Shown piece after piece: positions 1-7,759 of a DNA stretch of 40,232 nucleotides. Under the pieces are notes generated by a model. It was not told the DNA's origin. It searched no databases and was given only the letters and a program-made list of their open reading frames with translations. Source of the DNA: Anaerolineales bacterium (GTDB taxonomy: Bacteria > Chloroflexota > Anaerolineae > Anaerolineales > Villigracilaceae); NCBI GenBank assembly GCA_016789345.1, contig JAEURG010000255.1, positions 1 to 40,232 on the forward strand. The letters are read 5' to 3'. How positions within the stretch are numbered: position 1 is the stretch's first letter; each line of letters starts with the position of its first letter. The position numbers and the translations under genes were made by a program.

Positions 1-1
1 T

Positions 2-1528
2 ATGAAACCTACCGCTTTGGTCATTGGTGCTGGAATTGGTGGAATTGCCACCGCCGCCCGCCTCGCAAAAAATGGATACGATGTGATTGTTTTGGAAAAA
101 AACGATACGCCCGGCGGTCGTTGCAACCAATTTATTGAGGAAGGGCATCGCTTCGATATTGGTCCGACCCTGTTTCTGATGCCCGAAGTTTGGGAAGAAA
201 CCTTTGCCTCTATTGGCGAAAAAATGAGTGACCATTTAGATTTACGTCGCATTGACCCAACCTACAAAGTGTATTTTGATGACGGCTTGCAATTGGAGTT
301 GACTTCTGACATTGGCAAGATGCAAACTCAACTTGAGAAAATTGAAAAAACGGCTTTTAGCGGGTTTTTGAATTACATTGCCGAAGGCAATAAGCATTAC
401 AAAGTGTCTTTAGAAAAATTTGTTGGCAGAAATTTTATGAATATTTTTGAATATTTCAGTTTGAAAAATTTGCCTTTGATTTTTCAATTAAAGGCTTTAG
501 GAAAACATTACACCAACACCAGCCGATTCTTCAAAGATGAAAGATTGAAAGCGGCGTTTACATTCCAAAACATGTATTTGGGATTAAGCCCGTATGATGC
601 ACCTGCTACTTATTCATTGTTGCAATATACAGAATTAGCCGAAGGTGTATGGTATCCGATGGGCGGTTTGTATGCAGGGATTAAATCTTTAGTGAATATC
701 GCTGAAAAATTAGGCGTGAAGTTTGTGTATAACTCAGCGGTTAAGAAAATTAATGTTGAAAATAATAAAGTAACCAGCGTTCAGACCACTGACGGCAAAC
801 GATTAGAGGCTGACATTTTCGTCGGCAATGCAGATTTGCCATACATTTACAAAGAGCTTTTGCCCGATGTGAAAGAAGCAAAAAAGTTAGAAGAAAAACT
901 TTATACATGCTCCACGATTATGTTCTATTGGGGCGTGGATAAACAATATCCGCAAATTGCACATCACAATGTGTTTCTCGGTGGTGATTACAAAGCCTCG
1001 TTTGATGATATTTTTGAAAAACATAATTTACCTGAATCACCATCATTCTATGTTCATGCACCAGCACGCACAGATGAATCCGCGGCGCCAAAAGGTGAAG
1101 ATACGTTGTATGTGTTAGTTCCCGTTGGGCATTTAGATGCTAGGTCAAAACAAGATTGGGATGCAATTGTCAACCGCGCGCGTGAAACAGTCTTCATGCG
1201 ATTGCACAAAGAATTTGGAATCAGCGATTTGAAAGAGCATATCAAGTTTGAGGTGGTGTACCAGCCTGAAACATGGAAGAAGCGTTTTAATCTTGAAAAA
1301 GGTGCGGCGTTTGGCTTAAGTCATAACTTTTGGCAAGTTGGGTATTTACGTCCACAAAATCGCCATAAGAAATATAAAAATTTATATTTTGCTGGCGCAT
1401 CCACTCACCCCGGCACAGGTTTGCCAATTGTTTTATTATCTGCTCGCTTAACAACTGAAAGAATTCTAAAAGAGGCTAGTACAATTGCTGTGCAAAAGGT
1501 TGGCAACCCAACCCTAAACCCAGCATAA
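2..1528 (+). CDS. crtI: Phytoene desaturase (CrtI-type)
   Basis: A 508-residue FAD-dependent carotenoid desaturase that introduces double bonds into phytoene toward lycopene, probably at the membrane surface. The N-terminus has the Rossmann dinucleotide motif GAGIGG (residues 9-14) followed by the ExxxxPGGR-type segment (EKNDTPGGR), and the C-terminus carries the bacterial phytoene dehydrogenase signature around FAGASTHPGTGLPIV. The length matches the family (about 490-510 residues). The ATG at base 2 is adjacent to the window edge, so the ribosome binding site cannot be judged; the sequence at the start aligns naturally with the usual CrtI N-terminus. It is followed 9 bases later by a B12-type MerR gene. 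A lycopene cyclase gene at 9103 shows that the pathway continues to cyclic carotenoids. CrtD/CrtN-like relatives cannot be excluded from sequence alone. Confidence 0.9.
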   Translation: MKPTALVIGAGIGGIATAARLAKNGYDVIVLEKNDTPGGRCNQFIEEGHRFDIGPTLFLMPEVWEETFASIGEKMSDHLDLRRIDPTYKVYFDDGLQLELTSDIGKMQTQLEKIEKTAFSGFLNYIAEGNKHYKVSLEKFVGRNFMNIFEYFSLKNLPLIFQLKALGKHYTNTSRFFKDERLKAAFTFQNMYLGLSPYDAPATYSLLQYTELAEGVWYPMGGLYAGIKSLVNIAEKLGVKFVYNSAVKKINVENNKVTSVQTTDGKRLEADIFVGNADLPYIYKELLPDVKEAKKLEEKLYTCSTIMFYWGVDKQYPQIAHHNVFLGGDYKASFDDIFEKHNLPESPSFYVHAPARTDESAAPKGEDTLYVLVPVGHLDARSKQDWDAIVNRARETVFMRLHKEFGISDLKEHIKFEVVYQPETWKKRFNLEKGAAFGLSHNFWQVGYLRPQNRHKKYKNLYFAGASTHPGTGLPIVLLSARLTTERILKEASTIAVQKVGNPTLNPA

Positions 1529-1537
1529 AGGATAACT

Positions 1538-2845
1538 ATGTTAAGCAAAATCCCCGCCTTCAACTTAAAAGCAGTTCTACGAGAAACTGGCCTAGCGGCT
1601 GATACTTTACGCGCATGGGAACGTCGCTATGGTTTACCTATGCCCCAACGCACCGGAGGCGGGCATCGTTTGTATTCACAATATGATATTGAAACCATCA
1701 AATGGTTGATGATGAGACAAACAGAAGGGCTTTCGATTTCTCGCGCTGTAGATTTGTGGAATGAAATTTCCGCCTCTGGCACTGACCCTCTGGCTGGTTC
1801 TGCAACCCTCGGCATGAGCAATGTTTCGGCAGCGGGAAGCACATCAGAAACTACTATGAACGCCTTACGCGCAGAATGGATTGCGGCTTGCTTGAACTTC
1901 AATGAAGTGCTTGCAGAACAAACACTAAACAAAGCCTTTTCTATGTTTCAAGTTGAAGATGTATGCCTTGAATTACTACAAAAGGGCATGTCGGAAATTG
2001 GCAGGCTTTGGTATACGAATCACGCCAGCGTGCAACAAGAACATTTTGCCTCTGGTTTAGCCATGCGCCGTATTGATGCTTTGTTAAGCGCATCTCCTTC
2101 TCCTTCACGCTCGCAAACGGTTTTAGTCGGTTGCCCATCTACTGAATGGCACACCTTTACACCTTTGCTTGTTTCGTTGTTGTTACGCCGCCGTGGGCTT
2201 AATGTTATCTATCTTGGTGCAAATGTGCCAACCGAACAATTTGCAGAGACCGCATTGAAAGTAAAAGCCAACTTGGTTATTTTAGTTGCACAAACTTTGG
2301 TCAGTGCGGCTTCTTTACAAAACACTTTGCAAGCATTATCCAGCCAAGGGATTGTGACAGGCTTCGGTGGACGCATTTTCAATGTTCGTCCTAGCATCAT
2401 TGATTATGTGCCTGGTCATTTTCTCGGCACAGCCATTGAAAGTTCCATCCAAGAAGTAGAAAGATTGATAAAGGGAAAAGTCAAAGAAAGAATGCCGAAA
2501 ACAGCCTCGCAGTCACATCTTGCCGCGTTACATGGATTTAACTCCAAACGCACACTTATCGAAAGCACCTTGAAAAAGAACTTGCAACCTTTGTCCATTA
2601 GCCCTGAAGAATTAAATAACGGCATTTACTTTTTAGGTAACAACATCGCCGCCGCCCTACAACTTGGAGATATGGAACACGTCTCTGAAGAAATGGATTG
2701 GCTGAAAACTTTGTTGAAAGCCTATAGCCGCCCACCACAAGAACTCTCCAAATTTATAGAAAGTTATTCCAATGCTATTGATGAACAAATTAACGGTCAG
2801 GGTGACCCAATCAAAAAATGGTTGCAAGAATATAGTGAAAAGTAA
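1538..2845 (+). CDS. MerR-family regulator with B12-binding domain (CarH/LitR-like)
   Basis: A 435-residue regulator. Residues 5-75 form a MerR winged helix (TLRAWERRYGLPMPQRT, then GGHRLYS). Residues about 105-185 fit the cobalamin-binding helical cap, and about 193-310 the Rossmann B12 domain. The CarH signature W-x9-E-H is intact (W158, E168, H169), and the lower-ligand ExH motif is present (E203, H205). In CarH proteins these residues bind adenosylcobalamin, and light breaks the tetramer off DNA. I infer a light-sensitive repressor of the neighbouring carotenoid and photolyase genes. The protein is longer than typical CarH (about 285-300 residues): residues 310-435 are a helical extension of unknown role. 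It starts 9 bases after crtI with AAAGGA upstream of the ATG, so it is probably co-transcribed and autoregulated. Confidence 0.88.
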   Translation: MLSKIPAFNLKAVLRETGLAADTLRAWERRYGLPMPQRTGGGHRLYSQYDIETIKWLMMRQTEGLSISRAVDLWNEISASGTDPLAGSATLGMSNVSAAGSTSETTMNALRAEWIAACLNFNEVLAEQTLNKAFSMFQVEDVCLELLQKGMSEIGRLWYTNHASVQQEHFASGLAMRRIDALLSASPSPSRSQTVLVGCPSTEWHTFTPLLVSLLLRRRGLNVIYLGANVPTEQFAETALKVKANLVILVAQTLVSAASLQNTLQALSSQGIVTGFGGRIFNVRPSIIDYVPGHFLGTAIESSIQEVERLIKGKVKERMPKTASQSHLAALHGFNSKRTLIESTLKKNLQPLSISPEELNNGIYFLGNNIAAALQLGDMEHVSEEMDWLKTLLKAYSRPPQELSKFIESYSNAIDEQINGQGDPIKKWLQEYSEK

Positions 2846-2854
2846 AGGAAAGAT

Positions 2855-3640
2855 ATGTCATTTTTATCATTATGGTCAATTAGCGGAATTGTAATCCTCG
2901 TCTTAATGGTCTTGCTCTGGCTTTTGAGTTTAAGACTTAAAGATGCCAGCATTGTAGATATTTTTTGGGGAACAGGCTTCGTGATTACATTTTGGGTAAC
3001 GGCATTCATTAATCCAATATCATTTTCAAACCGCACGATATTGCTTGGAGCACTCGTCACCATTTGGGGCTTGCGGCTTGCGATTCATATTTATCAACGC
3101 AATCATGGTCAACCCGAAGATTTTCGCTACGCCAAATGGCGTGAAGAAAACGGAAATAGTTGGTGGTGGAAAAGTTTCTTCAAAGTATTTTTGTTACAAG
3201 GTGTTTTACTATGGATTATCGCCGCGCCACTGATTGCCGTAAATGCCAGCATACCAACTCCACTTCAATGTAACTGTGATTTAACAGGAGCAGGTTTATG
3301 GCTGGTTGGTTTTATGTTTGAAGCAGGCGGAGATTATCAACTCAAAAAATTCAAATCAAATCCTGCCAACAAAGGTAAGTTATTAACCACAGGCTATTGG
3401 AGTGTTACCCGTCATCCAAATTATTTTGGAGATGCCGCCCAATGGTGGGGCTTTTATCTCATCGCATTTTCAGCAGGCGCATGGTGGACGATATTTAGTC
3501 CATTAATTATGACGTACTTATTATTAAAAATTTCAGGCGTTGCCATGCTTGAAAGAACTTTACAAGAAACCAAACCCGGCTACGCAGATTACATCACACG
3601 CACCAGTGCGTTCTTCCCGTGGTTTCCGAAAAAAATATAA
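2855..3640 (+). CDS. DUF1295 / steroid 5-alpha-reductase-like membrane protein
   Basis: A 261-residue polytopic membrane protein with about six hydrophobic segments. The C-terminal part has the family hallmark GYWSVTRHPNYFGDAAQWWG and the downstream LLKISGVAMLERTL and PGYADYITRTSAFFPW. These match the DUF1295 branch of the isoprenylcysteine methyltransferase / steroid reductase superfamily, which bind NADPH or SAM. The actual substrate is unknown; a lipid or isoprenoid modification is plausible given the crtI neighbour, but this is inference. It follows the MerR gene by 9 bases with AAAGGAAAG upstream of its ATG, so it is in the same transcript. The carotenoid genes and this one often sit together in light-related clusters, but the function in such clusters is not established. 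Confidence 0.85.
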   Translation: MSFLSLWSISGIVILVLMVLLWLLSLRLKDASIVDIFWGTGFVITFWVTAFINPISFSNRTILLGALVTIWGLRLAIHIYQRNHGQPEDFRYAKWREENGNSWWWKSFFKVFLLQGVLLWIIAAPLIAVNASIPTPLQCNCDLTGAGLWLVGFMFEAGGDYQLKKFKSNPANKGKLLTTGYWSVTRHPNYFGDAAQWWGFYLIAFSAGAWWTIFSPLIMTYLLLKISGVAMLERTLQETKPGYADYITRTSAFFPWFPKKI

Positions 3641-3645
3641 ACAAA

Positions 3646-3698
3646 CGTCCCGCAGGTTTATTCTGCCCACTAAGTTTTAGGCGAAAACCTGCGGGACG
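3646..3698. repeat. Palindromic repeat with 14-bp arms
   Basis: Perfect 14-bp inverted arms (CGTCCCGCAGGTTT at 3646-3659, its complement at 3685-3698) enclose a 25-base loop. It lies between the DUF1295 stop and the DICT gene. It looks like a dispersed genomic palindrome rather than a classic terminator: the right arm is not followed by a T-run. It may still attenuate read-through, dividing crtI-MerR-DUF1295 from DICT-phr. Confidence 0.75.
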
Positions 3699-3731
3699 GT
3701 AAGCAAAATTATTAAACAAAAGGAACATAAA

Positions 3732-4307
3732 ATGTCAAACGATGTATTAGGAAATTTTTATCACCGTATTCTGCCGCACTATCAACCACGTGCAGAAGCC
3801 TTGCTAAGTAACACCTCTGCCAACGATTTACAAAAATTAACTTTTCGTTATATCTTCACAGTAGATGGCATGGTCACGATTAGTCACATGATTGAAGACC
3901 TCATCATCCGCAACAAAAGAATTGCCGATGCGCATGTTTCGTTTCAATATTTCTCGCGCATTGCACCGCAGTTAGAACGCTATCAAGAAGTTGCACGCTC
4001 TTCAAAAAAATTATGGTTATATGGCGTACCAGATGCTCAACTACCAGAACTCACAAACACAACTTACATCAACACCGAAAATACACCACTCGAACATTAT
4101 TGGTATGTCATTGCGTATGGCGCAGGCATTAGCGCAACATTGTTAGCCGAAGAAATCACGCCAGCCAATCGTATGCCAGGCGAGCCACGCATTTATGAAG
4201 GCTTTTATACTTTTGAAATAGATACAGCCTTTCAAGTTCTCACGGTTCTGCATCAACTTTTCCCAAAAGAAGTGCCATCGCCCGTTATTCCTGAGATGCT
4301 TGCCTAA
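3732..4307 (+). CDS. DICT-domain sensory protein
   Basis: A 191-residue soluble protein that is almost entirely one domain resembling DICT. Supporting features are the DLQKLTF / MVTISHMIED start, FQYFSRIAPQLERYQEVA, the LWLYGVPD strand, an EHYWYVIAYG strand, LLAEEIT and the closing YEGFYTFEIDTAF. DICT domains are predicted sensory modules found with GGDEF and two-component proteins, and have been proposed to take part in light responses. Here it stands alone, without an output domain, 9 bases upstream of photolyase and downstream of a B12 photoreceptor-like regulator, which fits a light-signalling role. The ligand and partner are unknown. The ATG has AAAGGAAC 6 bases upstream. Confidence 0.7.
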   Translation: MSNDVLGNFYHRILPHYQPRAEALLSNTSANDLQKLTFRYIFTVDGMVTISHMIEDLIIRNKRIADAHVSFQYFSRIAPQLERYQEVARSSKKLWLYGVPDAQLPELTNTTYINTENTPLEHYWYVIAYGAGISATLLAEEITPANRMPGEPRIYEGFYTFEIDTAFQVLTVLHQLFPKEVPSPVIPEMLA

Positions 4308-4316
4308 GTTTTTGAT

Positions 4317-5681
4317 ATGACTTCGATTTGGTGGATTCGCCGTGACTTAAGGCTCACAGATAACCTCGCGCTTCATTCCGCGCTTCAAACTGGTTCTGTT
4401 ATCCCAACATTTGTCTTAGACCCAGCATTTGACCAATCATCTCCACGCCGAAAAATTTTTCTATATGAAGGTTTGAGTGAATTAGATAAAGAATTAAGAA
4501 AACGTAATTCGTATCTCGTAATCCGTAAAGGAAAACCTGTTGATGAGCTAAGAAAATTATTTGATGAAACAAAATCTGAAGCAATTTATGCCGAAGAAGA
4601 TTTCACGCCTTATGCTCGTAGACGAGATTTATTAATTCAAAAAATCTTGCCGTTGAACTTAATCCATTCTCAAACAGTTCATCATCCAAAACAAGTTTTA
4701 AAGCAAGATGGCAGACCTTACACAGTTTACACACCATATTCAAAAATATGGAAGGCGCAATATAAAAAAATAAATCTAATTTCTGCACCAGAAAAAATTG
4801 ATACGCCCGCTGGAATTAAATCTGAGTCAATGCCAAAGTTTGAGTCAAATTCCCACTTCCCTGCTAGTGAATTGGAAGCCCTAACTCGGCTTGAAGAATT
4901 TTTGTATAAAAAAATATATTCCTATGCAAATGATAGAAACCGCATGGATTTAGACGGCACATCATCACTCTCACCATATTTACGTTTTGGGATGCTTGGG
5001 TTAAGACAAGCTGTCAGTGCGGCGAAACAGGCTGAAAGTCAGGTAAGAAGCGCAGAGGCAAAACGCAATGCAGAAATTTGGCTCAATGAATTAATCTGGC
5101 GTGAGTTTTATATCCAAATCTTGTATCACTTTCCGCATGTTGCAAAAGAGTCATTTAATCCAGCGTTGAAAAATATTCCTTGGCGAAACAATGTCGAAGA
5201 ATTTGAAAAGTGGAAGTCTGGTGAAACAGGTGTCCCGATAGTTGATGCGGCGATGCGTCAGTTGAAATCCATCGGTTGGATGCACAATCGCGCACGCATG
5301 ATTGTGGCTTCGTTTTTAGTCAAAGATTTGCTAATTGATTGGCATTGGGGTGAAGCGTGGTTTATGGAAAATTTATTGGATGGAGATTTGGCGGCGAACA
5401 ACGGTGGCTGGCAATGGACTGCTGGAACTGGCACCGATGCCGCGCCATATTTTAGGATTTTTAATCCTGTTTTGCAAAGCGTGAAGTTTGACCCGTATGG
5501 AAATTACATTCGCAAATGGATTCCTGAATTGAAAGATGTAAATGAAAAAGAGATTCACACGCCCTGGGAATATGAAATAAAAATTTCAGGTTATCCTGAA
5601 CAACCCATTGTCAATAGAGAAATTGTAAAAGAAAGAACGTTGAGGGCTTATAACATTTCGAAAGAGAAAATAAGAACATGA
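4317..5681 (+). CDS. phrB: Deoxyribodipyrimidine photolyase
   Basis: A 454-residue FAD photolyase that repairs UV-induced pyrimidine dimers using blue light. The N-terminal antenna domain opens with IWWIRRDLRLTDN (residues 4-16). The C-terminal catalytic domain has GVPIVDAAMRQL, GWMHNRARMIVASFLVKDLL and the FAD-binding core GWQWTAGTGTDAAPYFR, all typical of class I CPD photolyases. The length is normal (450-480). The start is 9 bases after the DICT stop, so the two are cotranscribed. Its position in a carotenoid cluster with a CarH-like regulator suggests light induction. A cryptochrome or (6-4) role cannot be excluded, but the NGGWQW segment and overall spacing favour CPD repair. Confidence 0.93.
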   Translation: MTSIWWIRRDLRLTDNLALHSALQTGSVIPTFVLDPAFDQSSPRRKIFLYEGLSELDKELRKRNSYLVIRKGKPVDELRKLFDETKSEAIYAEEDFTPYARRRDLLIQKILPLNLIHSQTVHHPKQVLKQDGRPYTVYTPYSKIWKAQYKKINLISAPEKIDTPAGIKSESMPKFESNSHFPASELEALTRLEEFLYKKIYSYANDRNRMDLDGTSSLSPYLRFGMLGLRQAVSAAKQAESQVRSAEAKRNAEIWLNELIWREFYIQILYHFPHVAKESFNPALKNIPWRNNVEEFEKWKSGETGVPIVDAAMRQLKSIGWMHNRARMIVASFLVKDLLIDWHWGEAWFMENLLDGDLAANNGGWQWTAGTGTDAAPYFRIFNPVLQSVKFDPYGNYIRKWIPELKDVNEKEIHTPWEYEIKISGYPEQPIVNREIVKERTLRAYNISKEKIRT

Positions 5682-5722
5682 CCGCTGACGGCTGACCGCG
5701 GTCTATGGTCGGCGGTCGAAAG
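5681..5722. repeat. Dispersed GC-rich repeat, shared with the P450 insert
   Basis: A short palindrome-rich stretch right after the photolyase stop. Bases 5684-5700 (CGCTGACGGCTGACCGC) are the exact reverse complement of 8407-8423 inside the P450 gene. A second half, GACCGCGGTC near 5696-5705 followed by GGTCGGCGGTC, can fold back. It is more GC-rich than its surroundings and looks like a dispersed repetitive unit. Confidence 0.7.
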
Positions 5723-5760
5723 CAATAAGATAACTAAGAAGGTAACTAAGAGAACACAAC

Positions 5761-6774
5761 ATGGAAAATACATTAAACAACAAACGCACTGCAAACATGG
5801 CTTTATGGGGCGGGATAATTTTTTCCGCCATCTTTACATTTTTGATTTGGATTTTGAATCCATTGTTAGACAAGTTTATTTTAATTCAAGCGCTTGAAAT
5901 TAGAGATTATGACTGGCAATTGCTAAACTCCACTTTCGCAGGGCAAATAACGGCTTGGGGATTTTATGCCATTCATCAAATTATTTTGTGGGCGTTAATT
6001 TATTACGCCCAAACAAGGGTGAAAAAATACAGTTCAGGCATTCATCCCGTTAATTTATGGGCATTGGGCGTAAATGCTTTTTTCATTTTGTTGCATTTGA
6101 TTCAAACGCACATTTGGTACGATGCACTTGCACAAGACGTATCGTCATTCTCTTCGCAAGGCTCAGTGATTTTGATGCTGTGCGTGATTTTGCTCATTGA
6201 AAATAGAAGGCGCGGCATGTTCTTTGGTTATAAAGTGCCATTAAGCGAAAGAATTATTTCATTTGCCAGAAAATATCACGGATATTTATTTGCGTGGGCA
6301 GTGGTGTACACGTTTTGGTTTCATCCAATGGTCAGCACGCCCGGACATTTAGCAGGTTTCTTTTATATGTTCTTGTTGATGTTGCAAAGTAGTTTGTTTC
6401 TCACCAAAATTCACGTCAATAAATATTGGACATTAGTGCAAGAAATTACAGTAATTCCGCATGCGTTCTTAATTGCAATTTATCAAGCACCGAATATTTG
6501 GCAAATGTTCACGTTTGGATTTGCGGCAATGTTTGTCGTCACCCAAATGCACGGACTTAATCTCTCACGCCTCACCCGCTGGATAATTGGTTTGGGTTAT
6601 GTCGTCAGCATGTTGCTAGTGTATAACTTTGATATTGCCAAAGGTTTAGCCGAAGCCGTTCGCATTCCAGTCATTGAATATTTGGTTGCATTTGTCATCG
6701 CTGGTTTGGTTGGGCTTGGATTATGGATTGCAGATAAATTTAAGAAACAAACGCCCACTGAACCCTTGACGTAA
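5761..6774 (+). CDS. Polytopic membrane protein of unknown function
   Basis: A 337-residue integral membrane protein with about nine or ten hydrophobic segments. I do not recognise a characterised family. Conspicuous are several polar or histidine-containing intramembrane positions: FYAIHQIILW, FFILLHLIQTHIWYD, VVYTFWFHPM followed by STPGHL, and VTQMHGLNLSR. Such buried histidines are seen in membrane-bound oxidases, hydroxylases and transporters, but no full metal motif is visible. The gene lies between photolyase and an alpha/beta hydrolase in a co-directional carotenoid/P450 block, so a role in pigment or lipid modification is possible but is only a guess. It ends with a short charged tail (KFKKQTPTEPLT). 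No strong Shine-Dalgarno precedes the ATG; a repeat lies just upstream. Confidence 0.75.
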   Translation: MENTLNNKRTANMALWGGIIFSAIFTFLIWILNPLLDKFILIQALEIRDYDWQLLNSTFAGQITAWGFYAIHQIILWALIYYAQTRVKKYSSGIHPVNLWALGVNAFFILLHLIQTHIWYDALAQDVSSFSSQGSVILMLCVILLIENRRRGMFFGYKVPLSERIISFARKYHGYLFAWAVVYTFWFHPMVSTPGHLAGFFYMFLLMLQSSLFLTKIHVNKYWTLVQEITVIPHAFLIAIYQAPNIWQMFTFGFAAMFVVTQMHGLNLSRLTRWIIGLGYVVSMLLVYNFDIAKGLAEAVRIPVIEYLVAFVIAGLVGLGLWIADKFKKQTPTEPLT

Positions 6775-6799
6775 ACAGGCACTCATTAAGCAGTCCAAA

Positions 6800-7759
6800 A
6801 TGAAACAAAAACTTCCTCGCTTTTTACGAAATCTGTTTATCATCCTATTAGCCGTTTTACTAATTGGACCATTTCTCGTTCCTGTTCCTCCGCTGGAAAA
6901 TACAAAGCCAATCGAAACACTAGCAGAGGTTGATAGTCAATTCATTGAAATTAATGATTTGACAGTGCATTACAAAATCTACGGCGAGAGCGAGACAGTT
7001 TTTATTTTGCTTCACGGCTTTGGCGCAAGTTTATTTTCATGGCGAGAAATCATACAGCCACTTTCTGCCTATGGCACAGTCATTGCCTATGATAGACCTG
7101 CCTTTGGATTAACCGAGAGACCCATGGAATGGGAAGGCGAAAACCCATATAGCCAAGCGTCACAAATTAAATTGCTGATTCGCTTAATGGATACATTAAG
7201 AATCGAAAAAGCGATTCTTGTTGGAAATTCAGCAGGTGGCACAATCGCTATGTTGACAGCACTACAACATCCAGAAAGAGTCGAAGCGTTGATATTGGTT
7301 GACCCAGCCGTCTATGAAGGTGGAGGCGCGCCAGTATGGATTCGTCCATTACTAAAAACGCCGCAGATGAATCATCTCGGTCCATTATTTGCGCGTCAAA
7401 TTCAAACGCGTGGACCTGAAATTGTTCAAATGGCGTGGCATGACCCAAGCAAAATCACCAACGAAATTATGGAGGGCTACACCAAACCTTTGCAAGCCGA
7501 AAATTGGGACAAAGCGTTGTGGTATTTAACCGTTTCCAGCCGTGAAAGCGAGTTACAAAATCAATTACAAAATTTTGATTTACCGATTCTCATCATCACT
7601 GGCGACGATGACCGCATTGTCCCAACCGAACAATCGATTCGTTTGACGAGTGAAATTCCAAATGCGCAACTCGTCGTCATTCCACAAAGCGGGCATGTGC
7701 CTCACGAAGAAAAGCCGCAAGAATTTATGCAAGCCGTTATTAATTTTCTAACACAATGA
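6800..7759 (+). CDS. Alpha/beta hydrolase, membrane-anchored
   Basis: A 319-residue alpha/beta-fold hydrolase. A single hydrophobic segment at residues 10-29 probably anchors it on the membrane with the catalytic domain outside. The oxyanion motif LLHGFG (70-75), nucleophile elbow GNSAGG with Ser144, acidic residue in ITGDDDRIVP (about 270) and His299 in SGHVPHEE complete a canonical triad. The substrate is unknown; related enzymes include esterases, C-C hydrolases and haloperoxidase-like enzymes. The stop overlaps the P450 start by four bases (ATGA at 7756-7759), so the two are translationally coupled. This suggests action in the same pathway, for example on an ester or carotenoid derivative, which is inference. 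Confidence 0.87.
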   Translation: MKQKLPRFLRNLFIILLAVLLIGPFLVPVPPLENTKPIETLAEVDSQFIEINDLTVHYKIYGESETVFILLHGFGASLFSWREIIQPLSAYGTVIAYDRPAFGLTERPMEWEGENPYSQASQIKLLIRLMDTLRIEKAILVGNSAGGTIAMLTALQHPERVEALILVDPAVYEGGGAPVWIRPLLKTPQMNHLGPLFARQIQTRGPEIVQMAWHDPSKITNEIMEGYTKPLQAENWDKALWYLTVSSRESELQNQLQNFDLPILIITGDDDRIVPTEQSIRLTSEIPNAQLVVIPQSGHVPHEEKPQEFMQAVINFLTQ

